DNA of 6,840 nucleotides, from NCBI GenBank assembly GCA_021790055.1, contig JAJYIL010000162.1, positions 1-6,840 on the forward strand. Direction: 5' to 3'. Shown piece after piece: positions 1 to 6,086 of the stretch (position 1 is its first letter; each line of letters begins with the position of its first letter). The notes beneath the pieces were generated by a model. It saw only the letters and a list, made by a program, of their open reading frames with translations. It did not search any database and was not told the DNA's origin. A program made the position numbers and the translations under genes. The stretch is from Bacteroidota bacterium (GTDB lineage Bacteria; Bacteroidota; Ignavibacteria; Ignavibacteriales; Ignavibacteriaceae).

Positions 1-934
1 CGCCGCAAGTGGTAAGGTTCTAAATGCAATTGCCGCATCGCTTCCAACCTTAATCGGCGGCTCCGCTGATCTTGAGCCTTCCAACAATACTTATCTAAAA
101 GATTACAAAAACTTTTCAGCGGAAAACCGCGACGGCAGAAATTTCCATTTCGGAATACGCGAGCACGCAATGGCAAGCATCCTAAACGGTATGGCTTATT
201 ACGGCGGCATAATTCCTTACGGCGGAACTTTCCTTGTCTTCTCGGATTATCTGAGACCGGCAATCCGCTTAGCGTCCATTTCTAAGTTAAGACCAATTTA
301 TGTTTTCACACACGACAGCATTGGCTTAGGCGAAGACGGACCAACGCATCAGCCGGTAGAACATATTTCTTCTTTGCGTGCAATACCAAGAGCAATTGTA
401 ATTCGTCCGGCAGACGCAAACGAAACTGCTTATGCATGGCTTGCAGCAATCGAGCATAAAGACAGCCCGGTCGCATTGATTTTAACACGCCAGGGCTTGC
501 CTATACTCGACCAGGAAAAATATCCTTCAGCTAAAAATCTTCTTAATGGAGCTTATGTTTTAAGAGACAGCAAAGGCACACCGGAATTAATCCTAATTGC
601 TACCGGTTCCGAAGTAGGTGTAACATTAAAAGCAGCGGACAAGCTTGAAGTCGAAGGAATAAAAGTAAGAGTAGTCAGCTTCCCAAGCTGGGAACTTTTC
701 GAACAGCAGTCTGATGAGTATAAAGAATCCGTTCTTCCTTCTTCCGTTAAAGCAAGATTAGCAGTTGAAGCCGGCGTAAGGCACGGCTGGGATAGATATG
801 TTGGCAAACACGGAGATGTAATCAGCATAGAAAAGTTCGGCGCATCCGCACCGGTGGAAGTTGTAATGGAAAAGTATGGATACTCGGCGGAGAACATTGC
901 GGAGAGAGCGAAGGAAATTCTTGGTAAACTTTAA
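1..934 (+). CDS. tkt: Transketolase, C-terminal part (5' end outside the window)
   Basis: Transketolase moves two-carbon ketol units between sugar phosphates in the cytosol (non-oxidative pentose phosphate pathway), using thiamine diphosphate (ThDP). The frame is open from the left edge (first whole codon at base 2) to a TAA at 932-934, giving 310 residues, somewhat under half of a usual ~660-residue enzyme. Visible hallmarks, numbered within the fragment, are GGSADL (19-24) at the start of the pyrimidine-binding domain, FGIREHAM (50-57) with Glu54 as the likely ThDP-activating glutamate, and THDSIGLGEDGPTHQPVE (103-120) with the conserved histidines at 104 and 116. The last ~120 residues match the transketolase C-terminal domain, including IATGSEV, ARLAVEAG and FGASAPVE. 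The family call is firm. The catalytic residue assignment is by recall of the E. coli enzyme. The fragment contains the pyrimidine and C-terminal domains; the N-terminal diphosphate-binding domain must lie upstream. Six T's follow the stop, but no classical terminator stem precedes them. Confidence 0.96.
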   Translation, partial: AASGKVLNAIAASLPTLIGGSADLEPSNNTYLKDYKNFSAENRDGRNFHFGIREHAMASILNGMAYYGGIIPYGGTFLVFSDYLRPAIRLASISKLRPIYVFTHDSIGLGEDGPTHQPVEHISSLRAIPRAIVIRPADANETAYAWLAAIEHKDSPVALILTRQGLPILDQEKYPSAKNLLNGAYVLRDSKGTPELILIATGSEVGVTLKAADKLEVEGIKVRVVSFPSWELFEQQSDEYKESVLPSSVKARLAVEAGVRHGWDRYVGKHGDVISIEKFGASAPVEVVMEKYGYSAENIAERAKEILGKL

Positions 935-962
935 TTTTTTCTCCTTTTGCCTATCTAATTTT

Positions 963-1024
963 GGGAGTGATGGAGTATTGGAATAATAAAATCTTCCCCG
1001 ATATTCCATTACTCCACTATTCCA
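963..1024. repeat. Inverted pair of 8-bp-period micro-repeats (hairpin)
   Basis: The left array on the + strand has three units at exact 8-bp spacing: GGGAGTGA (963-970), TGGAGTAT (971-978) and TGGAATAA (979-986). The right array on the - strand has three matching units: TGGAATAG (1024-1017), TGGAGTAA (1016-1009) and TGGAATAT (1008-1001). The shared consensus is roughly TGGARTAN. Because the arrays face each other, 964-984 and 1003-1023 pair at 17 of 21 positions, with an 18-nt loop. The element sits between two convergent genes, so it could form a hairpin in either transcript and act as a bidirectional 3'-end structure. That role is inferred. Confidence 0.7.
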
Positions 1025-1049
1025 AGAGAACATGAAGCTAAGAATCAAA

Positions 1050-1607
1050 CTACGGATGATAATCAATCATCTCTCTAATCTTTTCTTTCGCCTCTTTTCC
1101 TGCCCACTTCTCGCACAAATACAATCCAAGGTCTATCGAAGATGAGACAGCGCCGGAAGTAATTATATTCTGGTCTTCAACTATTCTTTCTTTAACAACT
1201 TCGCCGCAATATTGCTGAAGCGATTCGTACTCGTTGAAGTTGGTTGTAGCTTTTTTACCTTTAAGAAATCCAGCCGCACCAAGAATCAAGCTTCCGGTAC
1301 AGACTGAAATTTTATATTGAACATTCTCGGCTGTCTTAATCCAATCGATAAACTCGCTGTCGTTCTGCAAGCTTCTTGTACCTAAGCCTCCCGGGACTAT
1401 AACTACATCATACTTGCCGAGATTATTCCTTACTTTATCCGGAATTATTTTTAACCCGTGCTTATCTCTAACCGTGTCGGAGTAGCCGCAAATGTCCCAA
1501 TCCAAATCGGTTTTTATTTTTAATTCTTTTAATCTTGTTATTGCATCGTACACGCCTGCAAAATCAAGAATTGTCATATCGTTAAATACTATAAATGCAA
1601 TCTTCAT
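1050..1607 (-). CDS. DJ-1/PfpI-superfamily protein, isonitrile hydratase-like
   Basis: This is a 185-residue cytosolic protein with no signal peptide or membrane segment. It has the class I glutamine amidotransferase-like fold of the DJ-1/PfpI superfamily. Visible motifs are TILDFAGVYD (12-21) with Asp15, VVIVPGG (68-74), the nucleophile elbow SVCTGSLILGAAG (101-113) with Cys103 and Thr104, KKATT (118-122), and TSGAVSSSIDLGL (150-162). This motif order matches the cyclohexyl-isocyanide hydratase (InhA) branch, where Asp, Cys and Thr at these places are catalytic. Isocyanide hydration to an N-substituted formamide is therefore possible but unproven. Two differences from InhA are seen: the stretch after KKATT is NFNEYE rather than HW-type, and the protein ends where InhA continues for some 40 residues. 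The ATG at 1607 follows a GAGG five bases away. The stop is TAG, with a second in-frame TAG four codons on. Micro-repeat hairpins flank the gene on both sides. An araC-type regulator, often fused to or beside such domains, is absent here. Confidence 0.85.
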   Translation of the reverse strand: MKIAFIVFNDMTILDFAGVYDAITRLKELKIKTDLDWDICGYSDTVRDKHGLKIIPDKVRNNLGKYDVVIVPGGLGTRSLQNDSEFIDWIKTAENVQYKISVCTGSLILGAAGFLKGKKATTNFNEYESLQQYCGEVVKERIVEDQNIITSGAVSSSIDLGLYLCEKWAGKEAKEKIREMIDYHP

Positions 1608-1612
1608 TCTAA

Positions 1613-1616
1613 CCTC
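1613..1616 (-). promoter_or_regulatory. Weak Shine-Dalgarno for the DJ-1-like gene
   Basis: The - strand reads GAGG, then five bases, then the ATG at 1607-1605. It supports that start codon. It is the only gene in the window with a recognisable ribosome binding site; mfd and the right-hand methyltransferase have A/T-rich leaders instead. Confidence 0.4.
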
Positions 1617-1630
1617 ATCTTTCTAATAGC

Positions 1631-1723
1631 GCAAAGAGCATAGAGCTAAGGGCAAAGAGAAAAGTTTCGATCTTAGTGCTGCCTTGACTCCTGATACTTT
1701 GCCCTATGCGCTTTGCTCTATGC
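1631..1723. repeat. Inverted pair of 7-bp-period micro-repeats, overlapping the mfd 3' end
   Basis: The left array on the + strand has four units in perfect 7-bp register: GCAAAGA, GCATAGA, GCTAAGG, GCAAAGA (1631-1658). The right array on the - strand has GCATAGA, GCAAAGC, GCATAGG, GCAAAGT, read from 1723 down to 1696. The consensus is GCAWAGR. The two arrays point toward each other across a 37-bp spacer, so the transcript can fold into an imperfect stem whose inner end (GGGCAAAG at 1650-1657 against CTTTGCCC at 1697-1704) is perfect. The right array contains the mfd stop codon (1704-1706) and the codons just before it. A transcript reading mfd into the DJ-1-like gene would carry this structure in the 96-bp gap. 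It may help end or protect the mfd message, which is inference. Confidence 0.7.
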
Positions 1724-4700
1724 CTGCTTTATTTTCTACACGGAAAAGCTCCACAACTCGCTTTACAAATTTAATCAAAAAAGTCAACAACTTTTCCGGT
1801 GATTCAAATTTATTTGGTACAACAAGCTTCATTACATCTTTCTGCTGATGGAACTTGACTGTTTCTTTGTATTCATCCATAATGAACCTAAGCAGTTCAA
1901 TGAATTTGAACTTGTAGTATTCTTCATTCTGTCCTTTTGGAAGTAAGATTGAAATTTCTTTTCGATGAATTATTATTCTTTCAAACAAGGCATAGGAAGA
2001 ATAAAACTTTAACACGGCAACTGCCACAAGCCTTTCCACAAGCACCGGCAGCGGTCCGAAGCGGTCTATCATCTCTTCACGCAATTCTTCAATTTCCGAA
2101 ATTTCTTTTATTGAGTAAAGCGCGGTATAGAAATTCAAGCGGTCCATTTGTTCCGGCATGTATTCCGCCGGAATGCCTATTTCATAATAAGTATCTATCG
2201 TCGGCTCTGTTCTCTCTTCATGCTTCGGCAATTCTTTGAACACTTCTTTGAACTCTTCATATTTCAATTCACCAACAGCTTCATTTATCAGTTTAATGTA
2301 AAGATCAAATCCCACTTCGTTAATAAAACCCGACTGTTCTCTCCCCAACAGATTTCCTGCGCCTCTAATCTCCAGGTCGCGCATTGAGATATTGAAACCG
2401 GCACCAATGTCGGTGTGTTCTTCAATTGCCTGCAATCGCCGCATAGCTTTTTTGCTGACGCCGTTCAATGAGGGAACAATAAAGTATGCGTAAGCCTGGC
2501 GGTTGGATCTTCCTACTCTTCCTCTAAGCTGATGAAGCTCCGCAAGTCCGAATCTGTCTGCACGGTTTATAATAATCGTGTTTACGTTCGGGATGTCGAT
2601 GCCCGATTCAATTATCTTTGTAGAAATTAGAACATCAAATTTTTTATTCAGGAATCCGTGGATTACTTCTTCAAGCTGGGTTGGCTTCATCTGCCCGTGC
2701 GCAATTGCAATTTTTACGTCCGGCAAATTGCGATGGATGTACCCGGCAAGCTTATCAATTGATTGAACTCTGTCATGAACAATGTAAACCTGTCCGCTCC
2801 TGCTGAGCTCGTTTAGTATCCACTCTTTCATTTTAAAAATATCGAATACCGAAACATGAGTATAAATCGGCTGGCGGTTCGGCGGCGGCGTTGCTATTAT
2901 TGAAAGGTCCCTCGCTCCAAGCAAAGAGAGATTTAGAGTTCGCGGAATCGGCGTTGCGGTTAATGTCAACGTATCTACATTTAATTTTAATGAGCGAAGT
3001 TTCTCCTTTGCCATTACGCCAAAGCGGTGTTCTTCATCGATAATGAGCAAACCGAGGTCTTTAAACTTTACATCTTTTGAAAGAAGCCTGTGCGTTCCGA
3101 TTATTACATCAACTTTGCCCTCGCTTAGATTCGTAAGCGTTTCGGTCTGCTGCTTTCTCGTCTGGAATCTTGAAAGCGCTGCAACTTTAACCGGGAACTG
3201 AGTAAGCCTGTCCGAAAAAGTATTGAAGTGCTGCTCTGCTAAAATAGTAGTAGGTACAAGCACCGCAGTCTGCTTTCCTTCCTGCGCCGCTTTGAAAGCC
3301 GCTCTAACAGCAATTTCAGTTTTACCGAAGCCGACATCACCGCAGACAAGCCTGTCCATCGGGTTGTCTGCTTCCATGTCCTGCTTTACTTCATCTGTTA
3401 CTTTTTCCTGGTCAGGTGTATCTTCATAAAAGAAAGAAGCCTCAAGCTCCTTCTGCCAAACAGTGTCGGTATTAAAGCTGTATCCTTTGGTTGCCTTTCG
3501 CTTTGCATAAAGCTCAATCAAATCTCTTGCAGCTTCTTTTATTTTTCTTTTTGTCTTCTGCTTCGTTTTCTGCCACTCGCCGGTTCCAAGCGTAGATAAA
3601 GTCGGAACAATAGCGACACCAGTACTATCGCTCGATGAGTATTTCTTTACAAGCGTAAGGTAGTTTAGATTTACATACACTACTCCGCCTTCGTTGTAGA
3701 TTATCTTCATCGATTCCTGATTTACATCGCCGATCTTAATTGTCTCAAGCCCGGTATACTTGCCGATTCCGTAGTCTTCATGAACAACATAATCGCCTCT
3801 TTTAATCGATGCTATCTTACTTTGCCTTGTGGACTTCTTATATTTTTTTGTTGTAGATATTTTTGTCCGGTACGGCTTATTAAATATCTGGTAATCGGTA
3901 AGAAGAAGGTATTTTTCTTCTTTATTTAAGAATCCGCTTTTGATGGCAAGAGTTTCAATTTTAACCTTTGAAGACTCGATCAGTGCTCCAAGCCCGCTGT
4001 TGAATTCAATCAGGAGGTCCTTTAACCTAACAGACTGAAGTTCGTTTTCAGTTGTAATTATGATTTGGAAATTCTGGTCCGCATAATTTTTTAGAATAGA
4101 AAAAAGAATATGATAGTTGGAGTTAATAGCCGGTGCTTCGGAAAATCCGATATCAATTCTCTCATCAGATGAAGCCAGTTCTTCTTCAATCAGCCATCTT
4201 ACATTTTGCTTCGATGAGTAATCGAAATTTTTAATCTCTGTTTCTTCATGATTAACTGCCGGAATAATTTCTTCCGGGATATCTTCATCATCTTCTCTTA
4301 AAAATTCATCGTTTTGCGAAAAATCCGGCTGCGAAATATTTCCGGTTTCAGTTTCCGACAAATCAAATAAATTTATGCTGCGGGCTTGCAGATTGCTCAA
4401 TTCATAAGATGACGCAATTACAATTGGATTGTTGAGGTAATCGAAAATATCCGCCACGGCATTTTGTTCTTCAGAATTCAACTGCCCGGCAAGCGTAACT
4501 ATATCCGCCGCTTCAATCGAACGCTGGCTCTCAGGATCAAAGTATCTTATCGATTCCAGGAAGTCGCCGTCGAACTCAAGACGTACAGGACTTTTCTCGC
4601 TGTAAGACCAGTAATCAATTATAGCACCTCGCTGTGAATAATACTCCGGCGCTTCAACAAATTTATCTTTCTGGTAATTCAGCAGATTCAAGTACTCAAT

Positions 4701-5111
4701 CAAATCGTCGTAAGTTAACTCTCCACCGATTTGAACCTTGGTTGTCTTCTTTTCAATTTGGTCTTTGGGGGGGAGAATACAGTTTAAGATTTCATAAGTT
4801 GAAGAAAGAATAAATCTTTCTCTCTTTGAAATCTCGGTTAATTTCTCCTGGAGAGTTTCTGATTTTATTTCTGTCAGCGAAAGTGAAAATTCTGATATTC
4901 CGAGTACATCCAGCTCTACATGGAATTCCGCAGCCCTCTGCGCATCCGGAAGAAGCACTACAATTTGGTTTTCTGAATCTAAAAGTTCCTTTATAAGGAT
5001 ACTTTTTGATGAACCGAAAAGAGGTGATATTCTTACTAAACCTTCATCTTTTACTGTTTGCCTAAGCCGCTTTAGCTTTTCAAAACCCGTAACAGAACTT
5101 ACTATATTCAT
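1704..5111 (-). CDS. mfd: Transcription-repair coupling factor Mfd
   Basis: Mfd is a DNA translocase that recognises RNA polymerase stalled at lesions, removes it, and recruits UvrA for nucleotide excision repair. The protein has 1135 residues, close to the family norm of ~1100-1180. The first ~350 residues form the UvrB-like module, including EAPEYYSQRGAIIDYW (153-168). An acidic, probably disordered linker lies around 262-295. The RNA-polymerase-interaction domain has the hallmark KRGDYVVHEDYGIGKY (437-452). The SF2 motor follows, with Walker A GDVGFGKTE (591-599), DEEH box (692-695), TATPIPRT (718-725), SGIDIPN (836-842) and QLRGRVGR (861-868). The RGAGNLLG translocation motif is at 916-923. 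The C-terminal TRCF domain spans about 975-1085. All core motifs are intact. The ATG at 5111 has an A-rich leader without a Shine-Dalgarno, as is common in Bacteroidota relatives. The last ~8 residues and the TAG stop are encoded by the 7-bp micro-repeat, so this tail is not a conserved part of the protein. Confidence 0.98.
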   Translation of the reverse strand: MNIVSSVTGFEKLKRLRQTVKDEGLVRISPLFGSSKSILIKELLDSENQIVVLLPDAQRAAEFHVELDVLGISEFSLSLTEIKSETLQEKLTEISKRERFILSSTYEILNCILPPKDQIEKKTTKVQIGGELTYDDLIEYLNLLNYQKDKFVEAPEYYSQRGAIIDYWSYSEKSPVRLEFDGDFLESIRYFDPESQRSIEAADIVTLAGQLNSEEQNAVADIFDYLNNPIVIASSYELSNLQARSINLFDLSETETGNISQPDFSQNDEFLREDDEDIPEEIIPAVNHEETEIKNFDYSSKQNVRWLIEEELASSDERIDIGFSEAPAINSNYHILFSILKNYADQNFQIIITTENELQSVRLKDLLIEFNSGLGALIESSKVKIETLAIKSGFLNKEEKYLLLTDYQIFNKPYRTKISTTKKYKKSTRQSKIASIKRGDYVVHEDYGIGKYTGLETIKIGDVNQESMKIIYNEGGVVYVNLNYLTLVKKYSSSDSTGVAIVPTLSTLGTGEWQKTKQKTKRKIKEAARDLIELYAKRKATKGYSFNTDTVWQKELEASFFYEDTPDQEKVTDEVKQDMEADNPMDRLVCGDVGFGKTEIAVRAAFKAAQEGKQTAVLVPTTILAEQHFNTFSDRLTQFPVKVAALSRFQTRKQQTETLTNLSEGKVDVIIGTHRLLSKDVKFKDLGLLIIDEEHRFGVMAKEKLRSLKLNVDTLTLTATPIPRTLNLSLLGARDLSIIATPPPNRQPIYTHVSVFDIFKMKEWILNELSRSGQVYIVHDRVQSIDKLAGYIHRNLPDVKIAIAHGQMKPTQLEEVIHGFLNKKFDVLISTKIIESGIDIPNVNTIIINRADRFGLAELHQLRGRVGRSNRQAYAYFIVPSLNGVSKKAMRRLQAIEEHTDIGAGFNISMRDLEIRGAGNLLGREQSGFINEVGFDLYIKLINEAVGELKYEEFKEVFKELPKHEERTEPTIDTYYEIGIPAEYMPEQMDRLNFYTALYSIKEISEIEELREEMIDRFGPLPVLVERLVAVAVLKFYSSYALFERIIIHRKEISILLPKGQNEEYYKFKFIELLRFIMDEYKETVKFHQQKDVMKLVVPNKFESPEKLLTFLIKFVKRVVELFRVENKAGIEQSA

Positions 5112-5208
5112 TTTTTATTCGACTTACACAAAATTTTCGGACTTTAAAAATACGAAAGAAAAATAAATTACTTCGTCAAAACAGGTAAGTTATTATTTGG
5201 CAGCACTT

Positions 5209-5243
5209 TCTTATTATTTAAGAACAACCGCTTTATAATAAGA
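5209..5243. repeat. Small AT-rich inverted repeat downstream of the broken methyltransferase
   Basis: TCTTATTAT (5209-5217) and ATAATAAGA (5235-5243) are perfect 9-bp complements around a 17-nt loop. The element begins four bases after the methyltransferase TAA on the - strand. The stem is nearly all A-T pairs and no U-run follows it, so it is at best a weak transcript end. In DNA this AT-rich, it could also be chance. Confidence 0.25.
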
Positions 5244-5247
5244 TTAA

Positions 5248-6030
5248 TTACTTTCCAGGATATATTACAATCCAGGGAAATTGAATAGGTGCAAATCTGT
5301 TAAACAGCTTTGATAATTTTGACGGCATGTAGTTCATTTCGTTCACAACATGGTAATTAAATTCATCTAATTCATTCCATGAATGATGGAAGTAATATTC
5401 AGACATTCCAGGGAAGCCTAATTTATCGTAATAATTCCGTGTCCTTTCCCTGGCACCAAAAATTTCATTTTCATTATAAAATTTCGAATCGATGATATGA
5501 ATTTCTCCACCCGGTTTAAGAAAGCGGATTACCGAAGAAATGATTTTATCGAGGCTGTCAAAGTATTGGATTGAAGCTGCGAAGATTATCATATCAAAAA
5601 AGTTGAGCGGGAATAAATCATCAAAAATATTTCCCTAGATAAATTTAACCTTGTCATTTCCTCCGAAGACTCTTGCTGCCTGTTTTAATTCCTCCCGGTT
5701 TACATCAACGCCTGCAACAAAGCATCCGCATTTCTTCGAAATCTTGCTTGATAGCCATCCGTTCCCGCAGCCGACCTCCAGAATGTTTTCAACAGCTTTG
5801 GTTGAGATGTATTTCAATAATTTATTGCATGATATTTCTCTTAACTTCCATTCTTTTTTTAAAGGATGATTTTTATCAATTACCGGCAAAGACCTGACAA
5901 TGGAATCCGGGTAAAACCTTCCTTCTTTTTTTCTTACCTGCAAATAAACATTCTCATCCAAGCCGGCTGAAGGTTTGGAAGAAAGATAAAAGACTCCATC
6001 AATCCTTTTTAAAGAATCGAGATTAAGCAC
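5248..6030 (-). pseudogene. Class I SAM-dependent methyltransferase interrupted by an in-frame TAG
   Basis: Read as one frame, this is 260 codons with a single TAG at codon 132 (5637-5635). The upstream part (6030-5638, 131 residues) has the family's YLQVRKKEGRFYPDSIVRSLP (29-49, abridged here by its position), HPLKKEWKLRE (55-65), SAM-binding motif I ILEVGCGNG (83-91) and the acidic GVDVNRE (107-113). The downstream part resumes without any frame change: FFDMIIFAASIQYF (144-157) and LKPGGEIHIID (171-181), the usual motifs IV and post-IV, then a C-terminal cap with RERTRNYYDKLG. A start at 5592 for the second half alone would lack the SAM-binding motif and could not be an enzyme. The first codon is taken as GTG (6030-6028), right after an in-frame TAA; no better start is seen, so the true N-terminus is uncertain. 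The substrate is unknown. A recent nonsense mutation or a sequencing error are the main explanations. Confidence 0.8.
5635..5637 (-). other. In-frame amber codon inside the methyltransferase
   Basis: The - strand reads AAA TTT ATC TAG GGA AAT ATT, i.e. K-F-I-stop-G-N-I. Sequence on both sides keeps one frame and matches a continuous methyltransferase domain. The slot lies between the second beta-strand region and the GN/GD segment, where many relatives carry a short polar residue. A CAG (Gln) to TAG change would need a single C-to-T transition. Confidence 0.85.
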
Positions 6031-6086
6031 TTAGGTCACAGATTTTGTTGATTGAATACCATTAACTTAAGAATAAAAATAAATAA

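Noticed and set aside
758..1066. Open frame on the - strand across the transketolase end and the 8-bp repeat
   Set aside because: It is antisense to a clear transketolase and its start region translates the micro-repeat. It has no recognisable domain and no ribosome binding site.
4767..4773. Run of seven G (seven C on the coding strand) inside mfd as a programmed slippage site
   Set aside because: It encodes Pro-Pro in an intact frame with full-length homology on both sides. No alternative frame product is evident.
5151..5179. Possible mfd promoter: TTGACG on the - strand at 5179-5174
   Set aside because: At 17-bp spacing the -10 position reads TTCGTA, a poor match. A TATTTTTA further down fits the Bacteroidota-type -7 box only loosely and at the wrong spacing.
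5190..5219. Direct repeat TTATTATTT at 5190-5198 and 5211-5219
   Set aside because: It is short and made of A and T only in an AT-rich gap, so chance is enough.
5635..5637. Amber recoding (pyrrolysine or a reassigned TAG)
   Set aside because: The mfd and DJ-1-like genes both end with TAG. Pyrrolysine use is not expected in this type of methyltransferase, and no suppressor tRNA is visible in the window.
5590..5640. A frameshift as the cause of the split methyltransferase
   Set aside because: The two halves are in the same frame (6030 and 5592 differ by a multiple of three) and the sequence between them translates sensibly except for the TAG.
6043..6070. Possible promoter for the right-hand methyltransferase (TTTTG then TAACTTAA)
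   Set aside because: The spacing of 15 bases is too short for the Bacteroidota-type promoter and the -7 box lacks the final TTTG. In AT-rich DNA such matches are common.
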